Below are positions 44,028 through 56,085 of a stretch of 64,000 nucleotides of DNA, one piece after another. A program made the translations under genes and the position numbers. The DNA comes from Rhinopithecus roxellana. Taxonomy: Eukaryota > Chordata > Mammalia > Primates > Cercopithecidae. Each line of letters opens with the position of its first letter. Within the stretch, counting starts at the first letter, position 1. Location: NCBI RefSeq assembly GCF_007565055.1, contig NC_044561.1, forward strand, positions 30,707,483 to 30,771,482, read 5' to 3'. The notes below the pieces were generated by a model. It was not told the origin of the DNA, searched no databases, and saw only the letters and a list, made by a program, of their open reading frames with translations.

Positions 44028-45346
44028 TCATTTTTTTATTGATACATAATAAGTGTGCATATTTGGTGGGGTACATGTGATATTTTGAAACATGAATACA
44101 ATACATAATGATCAAATCAGTGTATTCAGAATATCTATCACATCAAACTTTATTGTTTCTTTGTGTTGGTAGCATTTCATATTTTCTAACTATTTTGAAA
44201 TATACAGTACATTGTTGTTAACTATAGTCACCCTACTCTGCTATCAAACACTGGAACTTACTTCTATTTAATTCTATGTTTGTACCCATTAATCAACCTC
44301 TCTTCATTCCACACTTCCCTTCCCAGTCTCTGGTAACTGTCGTCCTACTCTCTATGTCTATGAGATGAGCTTCCTTAGCTTCCACATATGAGTGAGAACA
44401 TGCAATGTTTGACTTCCTGTGCCTGGCTTATTTTACTTAACATAATGACCTCTGATTCTATCCATGTTGCTGCAAATGACAGGATTTCATTCTTTATTTA
44501 TGGCTGAATAGTATTACACTGTGAATATATACCACATTTTATTTATCCATTAATCTGTTGTTGAACACTGAGGGTTGATTCCATGTCTTGGTTATCGTGA
44601 ATAGTGCTGCCATAAACAAGGAAGTGCGACGATATGCTGATTTCCTTTCCTTTGGATAAATACCCAGTAGTGCGACTGATGGATTGTGTGGTATTTTTAT
44701 TTTTAATTTGTTGAGAAATCACTATACCGTTTTCCTTAATGGCTATGCGAATTTGCATTCCCACCAACAGTATATAAAAGTTCTCTTTTCTCCTCATCTT
44801 CATCAGTATTTGTTTGTTTTTTTTTTTTTTTTTTTGGTCTTTTTGATGATAGCCATTCTAACTGCAATAAGATGATATCTCATTGTGGTTTTGATTAGCA
44901 TTTTCCTAATAATTCATGATGTTGATCATATTTTTCATCTACCTGTTGGCCATTTGTCTGTCTTCTTTTGAGAAACATCTATTCATGTCCTTTGCCCACA
45001 ATTTAATGAGATTATTTTGGGCTTTTTTGGTGTTGAGTCATCTTCCTTGTGTATTCTGGATACAGTCCCTTGTCAGATGAATAGTTGGCAAGTATTCTTT
45101 TCCATGCAATAGGTTGTCTCTTCACTCTGTTGATTGTTTCCTTTACTGTGCAGCTTTTTTGTTAAATATGGTCTCATTTGTCTACTTTTGTTTTTGTTGT
45201 CATTGCTTTTGCAATCTTAACCATAATATTTTTTAGTGTCCTGGATTGTTTCCTCTGTTTTCTTCTACTAGTTTTATAATTTCAGGTCTTATATTTAAGT
45301 CATTAATCTATTTTGAGTTTATTTTTGCATATGGTGTAATTTTCAC
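44028..45346 (-). mobile_element. L1 LINE, 5'-truncated
   Basis: The low-coordinate end is the L1 3' UTR with a T-rich tail ('ttattgatacataataagtg', 'actatagtcaccctactctg'). Higher coordinates enter the end of ORF2 ('tggataaatacccagtag', 'ttcccaccaacagtatata', 'ttgcccacaatttaatgaga'). The UTR type suggests an L1MA/L1PB-age copy. About 1.3 kb of the roughly 6-kb element remains, with an internal T run at 44819-44835. No target duplication was found. The ORF2 remnant is broken and includes no intact catalytic domain. Confidence 0.9.
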
Positions 45347-45471
45347 TATCTACTGATCAGTGATAGTTGTTGAGTATTTTTAATTGTGCTCATAGCAATG
45401 ATCATCATCATAATTCAGAATTACTTATGACAGAGTGATAAAGACATTCTTTTTATAAATGCACTCTTTTT

Positions 45472-45515
45472 ATATGTACTCTTTCTATAATAGTATTTTA
45501 GAGTGGAGAAAGGAA
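45472..45515. repeat. Local repeat, copy 1
   Basis: 'tgtactctttctataatagt' with 'agtggagaa' recurs at 45931-45968. Both copies lie before a minus-strand MIR. Confidence 0.6.
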
Positions 45516-45674
45516 AAATTCATGTATTATCTTTCTTTAGTCAGTGGGAAATCTTATTCTAGAAGAAAAATGATGTTGCAGGCAGAATAGAAAATAATGT
45601 TATTAGACTAATTCACCTCACTCCCAGTACACTGTCACCTCCCTAGTCATAATTTCCTTGAATAATCAAAACAG

Positions 45675-45906
45675 CTCACATTAACTGAGTACTTACAAGG
45701 TGACAGACACTGTGCTAAGCACTTTACAGGGGGCTTATCCCCTTATTTGAACAACACTTTATGAGATATCCACTACAAATATCTCTAATATACACATGAG
45801 AAAGTTGAAACTTGGAGAAGTTAGGTGACTTGCCTAAAGTCATGCAGTTAGGAAAGGACTGGATACGTCTCCAGAGCTTCCATGAGTCTCAGACATTGCA
45901 CTACCT
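45675..45906 (-). repeat. MIR SINE
   Basis: Reversed MIR with 'ctgtgctaagcactttacag', 'tacacatgagaaagttgaaa' and 'gtgacttgcctaaagtcatg' in order. Confidence 0.85.
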
Positions 45907-45930
45907 CCAGTGGAAACACCAAATAATCCT

Positions 45931-45968
45931 ATGTACTCTTTTTATAATAGTATGTAAAAGTGGAGAAG
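45931..45968. repeat. Local repeat, copy 2
   Basis: About 33 of 37 bases match copy 1 at 45474-45512 by eye ('tgtactctttttataatagt'). Confidence 0.6.
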
Positions 45969-46037
45969 CCAAAATACATTGACTTTATTATTATGGCACA
46001 TAAGAGTAGATAAGTCGGAAGAGTGGACAGCCAAAAT

Positions 46038-46265
46038 GCACTGGCCACTTATTGGGAACAAGGCATTATTTCCATGCATTAACTTATTTAATACTCAAAA
46101 CAAGCTTATAAAATGGATGTGATGATTATCCCCATTTTACAGATCCAGAGAGGTAAAGTGACCAGGTCAAGACTGCACAAGTGAGTAAGTGATGGAAGCT
46201 AGCTTTGAAACGAGACTTTCTGGTGTCAGAACTTACACTCTTAGGCTCTATGCATCCTTGCCTTT
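46038..46265 (-). repeat. MIR SINE
   Basis: Reversed MIR: 'tatccccattttacagatcc', 'agagaggtaaagtgaccagg' and 'acttacactcttaggctcta' in order. It is the second minus-strand MIR within 600 bp. Confidence 0.85.
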
Positions 46266-46832
46266 GTAAAAAAAAAAATCAAAAACCTCAAAATGCCCAC
46301 ACTCACCTACACCCTAATGCCCACCTGTACATCCTCCAGGTTTACCACTATTTCAAACCTGTCTCACATCCAAAGAATTTAAAGATGAGTTTCTGTGCAA
46401 CTTATTTTCTCTCTTTTCCTCCCAAGTTATTCCCATCCTGTCACCATAACAACCCCAAACCTGCAATACACAGTCGGAATCGTTATCAAGAGAGGCAGAA
46501 GGGAGAAGCATTTGATATATCTCTTCAGGGGTCCTCTCTGACATCTTTATCTCCTCCTAGTGAACTCTGGGCATCCTGTGATCTACGATGCTGCCAATTA
46601 GGCTGTAAATGGTGCAGTTGCCTTTGTGCACTCCTGGCTCGTGGGAACTCAGTAGGATATCTTTCCTCCACATGCATGCTCACCAAGCACCCAAAATCAC
46701 AAATCAGACCAAGAGGAACATCTAAGTTACATAAGAAATGTATTGAGTAAACAGGAAGAAATGTGGAATGCATCTGCCTATCTCTCCCTTATCACAAAGA
46801 GACCACAAACTGCTGCAAGCAAAAGGGGAAAT
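46266..46832. other. Unassigned sequence; longest free open frame, not called
   Basis: The 181-codon plus frame at 46205-46750 begins inside the MIR and continues here. It has no recognisable domain, low-complexity Lys/Asn near its start, and no visible promoter or splice structure. I treat it as chance. Confidence 0.5.
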
Positions 46833-46848
46833 AGAATGTTTCTTGGGG

Positions 46849-46973
46849 GCCAGGAACGGTGACTCACTGCTGTAATCCCAGCACTTTGGGAGGCCAAGGT
46901 GGGCAGATGATCTGAGGTCAGGAGTTTGAGACGAGCCTGGGCAATATGGTGAAACCATACTGCTGCTAAAAAA

Positions 46974-47024
<51 letters not shown>

Positions 47025-47192
47025 AATACAAAAATTAGCTAGGTGTGGTGGCACACACGTGTAATCCCAGTTACTCAAGAGGCTGAGGCAGGACAAAAGC
47101 TTGAACCCAGGAGGCAGAGGTTGCAGTGAGCCAAGATCATGCCACTGCACTCTAGCCTAGGCAACAAGAATGAAACTCCATCTCAAAAAAAA
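46849..47192 (+). mobile_element. Alu SINE with expanded central linker
   Basis: Complete dimer with a perfect 16-bp target duplication, agaatgtttcttgggg, at 46833-46848 and 47193-47208. The A-rich linker between the arms has become an (AAAT)n microsatellite, making the element about 345 bp. Confidence 0.95.
46968..47024 (+). repeat. (AAAT)n microsatellite in the Alu linker
   Basis: About 14 nearly pure AAAT units. Minus-strand translation gives an Ile-Tyr-Leu-Phe repeat, which is an artefact. Confidence 0.97.
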
Positions 47193-47229
47193 AGAATGTT
47201 TCTTGGGGTCTAACCTGTGGCCTCAGTGT

Positions 47230-47400
47230 TTAGTATGCAGCGGATGGACAAGCCATTTCACTTCTGTAGATCTCAGTTTCTTCAGCCGGAATTGAGACGA
47301 TCATGAATCTGGTTTGCAAATTACAGTATTATGTGAGGAGATCAAATCAAACACCTAGAGGAAAAACCTGGCATATAAATCATATGCATTTGTGCTCCAC
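47230..47400 (+). repeat. MIR SINE
   Basis: 'gacaagccatttcacttctg', 'agatctcagtttcttcagcc' and 'aaaacctggcatataaatca' follow a diverged forward MIR. Confidence 0.6.
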
Positions 47401-48835
47401 GAAGGAATTACTACCTTGGTATAATAAGATATATTAATATGTAAACTATATTGAATGTCACATTCTTTAGACACAGTGGCTTCAGACACATTTTATATGT
47501 TTTAATGCTGCACACTCATGTTTATCTTAATGTCCATAATGCTCAGCAATACCAAATTTAGAAATGTAATGTTCTATATTGATACAAAAATTAGTGTGAA
47601 ACCTGGTTTCTCAACAAAACACACAAGTGCATTGCCACTCTCTGTGATAATGACTGGATCTTTCCAGAGATTTCTCAATCTCTGCTTTCCCTTGTGCTCC
47701 TTAGAGGACTCATCTAATTAGGTGGTAATTTAACTTAGGTTTCGATGGTGCAAAAATACGACTGAACAACACTTAGTTGGGTAAAGTGCCAAATGCTCCC
47801 TCTTATGACAAGATTTAATTCCTGGGGGCTTTGCTTTCAAGGGTTTACTAACACCTCGGTCCAAATTATTGTTAAGTCAATATTTAATAATGCTTCAGGT
47901 GTGTGAGATCAGCAATTCCATGATATCTGTTGTCACCAAATCTTGGCAGCACCTCCTTGAATATTGCAAACATTTACATGCATGTGCCAGGCATGTGAAA
48001 AGAGGAGTATTGCGTGCTCTGAGAGAACGGCCTAGAGAATCCTATACCCAAGGTTGTCGCAGATGACCGCAGTACTGTACTCACTGAACCAACGCTAATG
48101 CACAGAAAAGGCTGCGATGTCTCCTGTACCCAGAATATCTTATCTTCCTGTATACAATTTTTTCTCTTAGCATTAAAAAACCCTACTCATTGTGTTTATG
48201 TACTCGGTTGCAAAGAATGAAATGCTTAAAGGAGATGTCAAATGCATCAACAGAAATATTGCCCCAGGTTTCTTGCCTTTGGAAAATTTAGCACACTGAT
48301 CTAAGCAGACCTTTTAATGAGACACAAGGGGACTGACTGACAACGTCTTTTCTGAGAGCTGACCCAGCCTGGCCAGCTTGTTTAGGAATAAGAATAGCAT
48401 GTTCACTCATCTGTATATTTCCTGGTGGCTTTACAATGAGCTAGTGCTGGATGCTTGATGCTGGTTATTTTATCTACTAAGAATCCAAAGGTAATTAAAG
48501 TGCTCACAAAGGAAGAGAATACAAGTTTGTAACTCTGATCTGGGCACAATTGCATTCTCAACGTGGGGTCTTTGAGACAGATGTTAGAACATGTAGTTAT
48601 CGCTATTGGAAGTAAATCATTACCAGTGAAATTCAAAAACTAAAGTTTGAGGTCAAGGTTTTTTAAAAAAGAACAAATGGCAAAGGATTCAAGGATATTC
48701 TTATGCTATTACTGCCATTCATGTATGTTCTTATATGCTTTCTCAAATAAGAGAGTGTAGGGCAGAGTTAGAGGTGTTTGGCTGGTAATCTAATCAGCAT
48801 AATTAGAACATTCTCACCACTGCACCATGCCTGTC
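47401..48835. other. Unassigned sequence, no gene seen
   Basis: About 1.4 kb with no recognisable repeat, coding similarity or CpG cluster. Confidence 0.45.
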
Positions 48836-48839
48836 TTTT

Positions 48840-49450
48840 TTTTATTCATTCATGATTTCCCAAATGCATGAAGAACTCTGCTATGTGCCTGGTGCTACTC
48901 TAGAGATTGAGGTTACAGTAGAGAATAAGACAGGCAAATCCCTATACAGTTTATTTTATATTGGGAAAAATTTAAAACTAATAATTGAAATTATACACAC
49001 ACACATATATATTCACACATAGACACACACATACGTGGCAATTTCACATGAAAGTAACTGACTTGTAGAAATAAATCGGGTGAGAGGTAAAGAATGACTT
49101 GAGGTTGATGAACCATTTTAAAAGGAATCATTTGGGAGAGTTCTCCAGGGAGATGACATTTCAGCAGAGACCTGATATAGTAAGAAAACAAGCCATCTGA
49201 AAACAGAGGAAAAGAGGTTTCCAGGTAAGGAGGAATGCAAATAGAAGAGCCAAGAGGTGGGAACATGCTTGACACCCCAGAGAAGCAAGCAGGCCAACAT
49301 GGCTTCAGCAGAAGGCCAGAGAAGGCATCTAGAATGTAATGAAGGTGGAAGATAAGCAGGCAGGTTAAAACTTTTGGTTTTATTCTCACTGAGGAAAGGA
49401 AGTCACAGGAGGATTTTGAGGGAGGATGAGCAAGATTCCTGTGTTCCATT
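48840..49450 (-). repeat. L2 LINE 3' copy
   Basis: It starts 'tattcattcatgatttccca' and 'ctatgtgcctggtgctactc', then runs through 'agatgacatttcagcagaga' and 'aacttttggttttattctca', all reversed L2 UTR blocks in order. The 160-codon minus frame here is a chance frame within the element. A CA-rich insertion occupies 48995-49035. Confidence 0.75.
48995..49035. repeat. CA/TA simple repeat in L2
   Basis: acacacacacatatatatt followed by further acacac units. Confidence 0.85.
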
Positions 49451-50600
49451 ATGAACAGTTTCAGTGCTGGCATGACAGCAGGGCATCACACACATGGACT
49501 GGACTCCTACATATGTGCCCTAAAGGAAGAGAGAGGTAGAGAATCACTGCTTTAGGAAACTCCACTAAACATACTCGAATCAGAAGGGAGGACAAAATAG
49601 ACAGAAATAATTTTTTTCTTTGGATCCATTTACCATTTGCTATTCTGTACTTAAAATCTACTTGCAGTTCGAGGGAATAAAGCAATTCACTCAATAGCAC
49701 TGTATTTGTCTGCCCACAATTGCACAATTTAATGAAAATGTGATCCCTAAAAGGAAACAGACATGGCATAAATATCAATATGCTCATTAACTAGTTACTA
49801 TGGACAGGGTGCACACATGAGTGAAAATATAATTTAAACTTTGGTTTTCTGACCTTGTCTAATGCCTTGAAAGCAAGGGATAATTCAACCAATTGCACAT
49901 CACTCTCCTCTTGTCCAGCTTCCCCTCCATGAAACTAAGGCTTGATTTCGTTTCCAAAGAATCTAATTTCGCCAAGAATACGATGGAATGCCTCTAATGA
50001 TGCCCTCCACTTACACTTTCACTTGGAGCCAGCAGCGGCGTGCACCACCAGATTATTATGAGGCTGAATGAAATAGAAGCATTCATCAGAGCTAAATAAA
50101 AATAAACAGTGGAAATTGCCTGTCAGTCTCAGGGGGAACATGAAGGGTTGTTTAAAGATATCTTCCTTTTTAATAAGAAATTTTATTACTTTGGGGGCGT
50201 GTTATGTTCTTATTCTCAGAGTCAGCCAGCTGCCACATCACCTTTGTTGTTATCTGAACCTGTAGCTCTGGTGCTGTGAGCTGTTATTATGCACAAGCAT
50301 GATAATAGATGCTTGATGAACATTTCAAGGTGGTGGGGCTGAAACCAAGCATCATGGCAGAATTTTGAATCAGCTATTGTTCCTTCTCTGTCTTTATCGC
50401 TTTCTCTCTAGGCTCTCCTATTACACCAACACTGTGTTAAATTCCTGAGATCACCAACTCCCTGGGTTTCTCTTTCTTGGATTTAATAACCGAAAAAAAG
50501 AAAATATGAATTTAAAAGAGTAAGGTGATTGTTTTTCCATAGATTGACATGCCTAGCAAAACAAGATCAGCTGAGTTTAAAGAAGGAAAATGAGAACTAT
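49451..50600. other. Unassigned sequence, no gene seen
   Basis: Includes a 108-codon minus frame (49461-49787) with no known motif. No repeat recognised. Confidence 0.45.
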
Positions 50601-50815
50601 ACAGGCATATACCTCATCTTATTGAGCGTCACTTTATCATACTTTGCAGATATTGCATTTCCTACAAATTGAAGGTTTGGGGCACACCTGCATTGAGCAA
50701 GCCTCTCAGCACCATTTTTCCAACACAGTGTGGTCACTTTGTATCTCTGTAAAACATTTTGGTAATTCTTGAAATATTTCAATTTGTTATGGTGATCTGT
50801 GAATCTGTGATTACC

Positions 50816-50817
<2 letters not shown>

Positions 50818-50860
<43 letters not shown>

Positions 50861-51140
50861 AGACAGAGTCTCGCTCTGTCACCCAGGTTGGAGTACAGTG
50901 GCATGATCTCTGCTCACTACAACCTCCACCTCTCGGGTTCCAGTGATTCTCCTGCCTCAGCCTCCTGAGTAGCTGGGATTCCAGGTGCCCGCTGCCACGC
51001 CCAGCTAATTTTTGTATTTTTAGTAGAGATGTGGTTTCACTGTGTTGGCAATACTGGTCTGGAACTCCTGACCTCTAACGATCCACCCATCTCAGCCTTC
51101 CAAAGTGCTGGGATTACAGGCATGACCCACCGTGCCCGGC
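50818..51140 (-). mobile_element. Alu SINE nested in Tigger1, 42-T tail
   Basis: A reversed Alu with an uninterrupted T run at 50818-50859. It ends 'caccgtgcccggc' at 51140. The direct repeat tgtgatta (50806-50813 and 51141-51148) is the target duplication core, with a less certain extension. Confidence 0.94.
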
Positions 51141-51389
51141 TGTGATTAGTAATCTTTGATGTTACCGTTGTCATTGTTTTGAGGCACCAATATGAGACAG
51201 CTAACTTAATTGATCAATGTTGTGTGTGGTCTGACTGCTCCACTGATCAGCTGTTCCCCCATTGCTCTCCCTCTCCTTGGGCCTCCCTATTTCCTGAGAC
51301 ACAACAATATTGAAATTAGACCAATTAGTAACCCTACAATGGCCTCTAGGTGTTTAAGTGAAAGGAAGAGTTACACATCTCTTACTTAA
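51141..51389 (+). mobile_element. Tigger1 non-coding segment between Alu and transposase remnant
   Basis: It continues Tigger1 5' sequence after the Alu (for example 'gcaccaatatgagacagcta', 'caatattgaaattagaccaa'). No reading frame. Confidence 0.7.
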
Positions 51390-51647
51390 AATCAAGAGCT
51401 AGAAATTATTAAGCTTAGTGAGGAAGGCATGGCAAAAGTCGAGACAGGTGGAAAGCTAGGCCTCTTGCACCAAACAATTAGTCAAGTTGTGAATGCAAGA
51501 GAAAAGTTCTTGGTGGAAGTGAAAAGTGCTACCCCAGTGAATGCACAAATGATAAGAAAGCAAAACAGCCTTATTGCTGATATAAAGAAAGTGTTAGTGG
51601 TCTGGATAGAAGCTCAAACCAGCCACAAGAGACCCCTTAAGCCATAG
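51390..51647 (+). pseudogene. Tigger1 transposase N-terminal remnant
   Basis: The frame reads through about 85 residues to a stop. It contains KLSEEG, then GGKLGLLHQTISQVVNAREK, then a MIRKQNSLIAD block and VLVVWIEAQTSH. These match the helix-turn-helix (psq/CENP-B N-like) DNA-binding region and the start of the second DNA-binding domain of Tigger1 transposase. A stop lies just upstream, and the remaining DNA-binding domain and DDE catalytic core are gone. It binds nothing predictable now. Confidence 0.88.
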
Positions 51648-51952
51648 CCTAATCCACAGCAAGGCCATCAACAACGAGGCAAAACCCTCTACCAGCAAAA
51701 AGATTACAACTTGCTGAAGACTCAGATGGTTGTTAGCATTTTTCAGCAATAAAGTATTTTTAAATCAAGGTATGTACTTTTCTTTTAGAAGTAATGCTCT
51801 TGCACACTTAGACTACAGTAGAGTGTAAACATAATTTTCATAGACACTGACTGGAAAACCAGAAAATTTGCATGACTTGCTTTACTGCAATATTCACTTT
51901 ATTGTGGTGGTCTGAACCGACCCCACGATATTTCCAAGCTATGCGTGCCTTA

Positions 51953-54320
51953 ACTAATTATGTCTGATTACAGTCTTAACCTGGAGCAGCATCATTGCTT
52001 TTAAATATTAGATAAAATTACAATGCTTTTCATTGTAATGGCTTCTTCCCACGTTTTGTGATGTTTCTGTAAAGTGCATTGAAAGGGAAATACCTAATGG
52101 AAAAACAACACCTATTTGATAAACTAAGATAATTAAGAAAAGTTTGACTTGAGGGAAAAAAAATTGTCTAAGATGGAGAGAAAAGCCAATTATTAAATAG
52201 AAACACAACTGAGAATGCAATCCTCAGCCAATCATCTGAGATCCAAAAGGTGTATCAGCCTCCTTGAATCTGGAAAAGTCTTGATTTTCCTTGTGTGTTT
52301 CAAGTATATTTCTTTGCCATATTTTTGTTCCATCACACTCAACACATTGCAGCAGCAGGAGAATGGGGACTAAGGAAAATTATAAACTACATTTTGAACG
52401 GCAGGGGGCATTGGAAGGGCTGGCCAACTCTCTGAAAGCTGAGAATGAGAAAGACAGATTTTCAAAAGGAATTATGCATAAGTGGTATGTATTACAAGCA
52501 CACAATTCCCTTTAGTGCTTCTGGAAAGAGCCAAAGCATGAAGGAGGAACACTGGCATTGAATGCTGCTAGAACTTCAAAAAGAAATTGGCCTTGCCTTA
52601 TGTAATTCTTATTCATCTGTAATATAAAAACAACCCATCTTCTGTTAACAGGTCCTTTCTTTGAATGTCCTGACAATTACTCTAATATATATAGCATATC
52701 AGATTGGCAATAGAATAATCTCCCACAAAGCCTGGCTCATGGTGACAAGTCACAGTCTTGATGATGCCAGTTGGTATGTGTTCAGAAACTGTGTATTGTA
52801 TTAGGCTTGTGAGCCAGAGGCAAGCCCACTCACTACAGTTCTTGCCAACTTTTGATTCATTTCCAGCTATTCAGTGTTGGAGCAGATCATTGGAACTCAC
52901 CAGTGAGTTCTGCCTTTGCGCCCAAGAGCCAAAACTGCAAGGGTTGGAGAGTGCAATTAATTCATCTGTGGCTTTCCTCAGGGCCTCACCAATTCTTGTC
53001 AGTCACTTCAGCCCTGACTTGAAAACAAAAATTTCCTCCCTTATTCCAGAAATTTCTATGAAAATGGTAATCCGGGCTCTTTTGCCTTCCCTTTTTCATC
53101 CATCATTCTCAGTAGGAAATCATCAAATCCAGTGAAGAACAGGCCAATTCTGAGTGCTCAGTGATCCATTGTTTTCCTCATTCAAGGAATTTAACATATC
53201 CTCTCTGTAAATTTACCCTGCACTTCACCAAGCCCCTCAATGAGAAGACCTCAGGTATACCCAGTGCATATCCCCATGGAAACTGAGCCTCCAGATGGAG
53301 GAAAGCTCACTTCCACAGACAAGGCTATCAGGAATCCACAACTCAACCTTGACACCCGCTGCTTGTATTGATGCTCTGAACTCATCTTGGGCAACTAATA
53401 AAAATTACAGACTCATGAGAGAAAAATAGTGGCTGGGTCTGGTTGAATGAAGCATCAGAAGAGCTTAAGTAATAAAGAACTGATTGCTTTGTTGTATATA
53501 AATATGCATCAACAAATTTGTTCTTGAATTTTCTGCTTTGTTGCTACATTTTTTGTAATTATAGATTTTGAAAACTATTCTTTAAAGAATGTCACCATAG
53601 AGCAGATCCTCTATCTTAGAATAAGAACATTTCTGAGATCAACTATGCAGGCCACTTGACTGGCTATGTGAAGAAAGAAGTACTTGAGCAAGACAGAGAT
53701 ACAAGCAACCTGACCCTATGGAGACATCTGTAAGAGGAAGAATGTAGCATGGAAACCTCAAGGCCTCCTCCAGAATGACTGTACTCACTTACCTTCCTGG
53801 TTCCATCACAATCCAAGTTACAGCTGCTTAGAATGATAGAAGAGTCAGACCAAAGTTGTGCTGTCACCAGGAATGTGTACACGCAGTTACATATCTCTTT
53901 CTCACACCCTACAGCTGCCACAGAGAAGGGGCAATTTGTTGGCATGCCATCAGGATCCTTCATACATCATTGGCTCTCCATAAATACAGTTAATTACCAG
54001 GTCATGAACAATAGCTTTTAAAAGAAGCTTTAACTCATCCCTTGAAGAGCTATTGAGACAGGCTTAAGACATCATGCTGATCGTGAACACACTGTTCTGC
54101 TGTGTTCAAGCCCTACTGAAATGCCCTCAAGAGCAGGAAGGCTGGGAGGATTGAGACCTGTATCTGAATCAAGTCGTATGGAAAAGGGATTGAAGATGTT
54201 GCTTAATGAGAAAAGACAGGGACTATACCTATATAAGGCTCAGGATATTAAAATACATTTGCTTTCATTGGTCATGTCCAACAATAATAGCAAATATTTT
54301 TTGTAAAACTTCTAAAAACC
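51953..54320. other. Unassigned sequence, no gene seen
   Basis: About 2.4 kb in which I recognise no repeat. The 125-codon plus frame at 52758-53135 and 99-codon minus frame at 53664-53963 have no known domain. No CpG cluster. Confidence 0.45.
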
Positions 54321-54322
54321 TT

Positions 54323-54410
54323 TATGGATAGACATAATTATGAATAGACAAAACTATGGATAGACATAATTATGAATAGATAAAACTATGGATAGACATA
54401 ATTATGAATG
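54323..54410 (+). repeat. 32-bp minisatellite, 2.75 copies
   Basis: Units at 54323-54354, 54355-54386 and 54387-54410 (partial), each starting tatggatagacataattatg. The first two differ at one base (agacaaaac/agataaaac). Confidence 0.95.
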
Positions 54411-55735
54411 TTGTTATTGTTCTTAACTTTTGTTTCACTGAAGAAATACTAGAATAAACCCTATAGAAACAGGGATCCTGTGTGGTTTGTTTATTGTTAC
54501 AGGTCTTCAGTGCTCATTCCAAGGTAAGTACTCATATGAATTAATTAATGCTAGACCCTTCCATAACTTAATAGAGTGCTACGGGATGGTTGCCTAAACA
54601 AATGGCTTAAAAGGCCCCTATCTAGCGATTGATCAGCATGCATGATACTTCCTTAGTATTGATATTTAGATAATATGGAATAGCTACATTTAGAGTTGAT
54701 AGGGCAAGAGAGGGTCAAATGGCATTATATTTTAAAATCATTTTCAGTGAGAAAATAATGCCAAAATGATTATCATAAACCTGCTAATCTAAGTATTTCT
54801 GTAACAGCAGAGCAATTATTCTGAATCTGTCAACTTATAGGGTTTTGTATTGAGAGAAAAAAAAGCTTTGTAACTTAATTGGATAATTGGTTCGTTATTG
54901 GCTGACTGATTCACTGGTTTTTGAATGACCTGGATGGGTCACCCAATTACACCAAGCAAGTCCACCTAAATTAAAATATCAATGTCAATTAAAAGTTCAA
55001 TTAATATGATATCAGATTATAGATTCATTTTGTGTACAATTTTGATGCAACAGAATTATAATTTTATAAGCATAAACACTATTCATAATATAGTGGGATA
55101 CCTTTTAAAACAAATGCCTACAGTAAATGTAAGCCTTTTCATTGGTGTCACAGCACAATTTTATTATTTACTTTAGATTATTATAAAATTTTATAGTTGA
55201 CTTGTGTTTTCATGTCATGCTTTTTATTATTCTGTGATTTATAGGATGTTTGGTTTCTTAGACGGCAACACAACTCCTATAGTGTCCCTGTGGAGAAATG
55301 CTGATTTACGATGCAGAGATTTCACCAAATTTCCAAGTATATATTTTAGTAACAATCAGTGACTACCTGTATTAGTGATCACAGGTTCCCCTTGCCAACT
55401 CTGGTCTCTTGACTGTGGTTATCTCAAACACTGATGAGAAGGAAATTTCAGCAGGAGCACTATCATGGCTGATTAACGATGCCTACTATGGGTGTCAGGT
55501 GGGAAGAATTGGCACCCTGTGCATTAGTACTCTCCTACATACATTAACCAACACATAATAAGCAAAAATGTGTGTTGGTGACTGCTTTATTGACTGGAAT
55601 TAATTTAGCTTTATAAAGTACTTAATTCTCACCCCACTCACTCTAGTGGAGTTGTTTATCCACTAGAAGAAAACAATCTCTTCTTAGTCTTCAAAATTTA
55701 AAAGGCAGGTAAATTAGATTGCATTTGATTTGAAA
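54411..55735. other. Unassigned AT-rich sequence
   Basis: No repeat or coding region recognised. Confidence 0.45.
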
Positions 55736-55739
55736 ATTA

Positions 55740-56085
55740 GCTTAACCCCTAAAGGAGATTTATTGGCTAATAACACTGGAAGTTCATGGTGAATCCGATT
55801 TCAGGGCCAGTTTGATCAGTGGTCCAATGATGTCATAAACGACCTAGTGGCTTCAGTTAGTCTGCCCTCTTCACTATCAGCTTCCTGCTGAACCTGTTCC
55901 CCATAGTGGTAAAGTGGCTGCAGCAGTTCCAAGCTTTATAACCACATATCACACAATTTGTGAGTGACTGAGCAAAGCCTGCTCTAGCATTCTAACAACT
56001 AGGCTGAGACTCGCCCTTTTTGGCTCTCTTAGGTCTAACAACTGTGGCTGCAGGGGGTGAGGGGTGGTTTGTGCCAATTCGTACT
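55740..56085. repeat. Unassigned dispersed repeat
   Basis: 'ggagatttattggctaataa', 'cactatcagcttcctgctga', 'ggctgcagcagttccaagct' and 'aggctgagactcgccc' occur in the order of a known mammalian dispersed repeat whose family I cannot name. Confidence 0.4.

Larger units (their letters stand above)
50602..51950 (+). mobile_element. Tigger1 DNA transposon, internally deleted
   Basis: The 5' terminus 'caggcatatacctcatctta' and the 3' terminus ending 'caagctatgcgtgcct' are the diverged Tigger1 inverted repeats. TA dinucleotides directly flank both ends (50600-50601, 51951-51952), the expected target duplication. Sub-terminal blocks 'gacttgctttactgcaatat' and 'attgtggtggtctgaaccg' match the 3' end. 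Without the nested Alu it is about 1.0 kb against about 2.4 kb for the full element, so most of the transposase has been deleted. Confidence 0.88.

Noticed and set aside
46205..46750. 181-codon open frame, plus strand
   Set aside because: It starts inside a MIR, has no recognisable domain, no promoter or splice context, and a length possible by chance in 64 kb.
48991..49473. 160-codon open frame, minus strand
   Set aside because: It runs through a CA repeat and an L2 3' UTR; not the L2 ORF2 reading frame.
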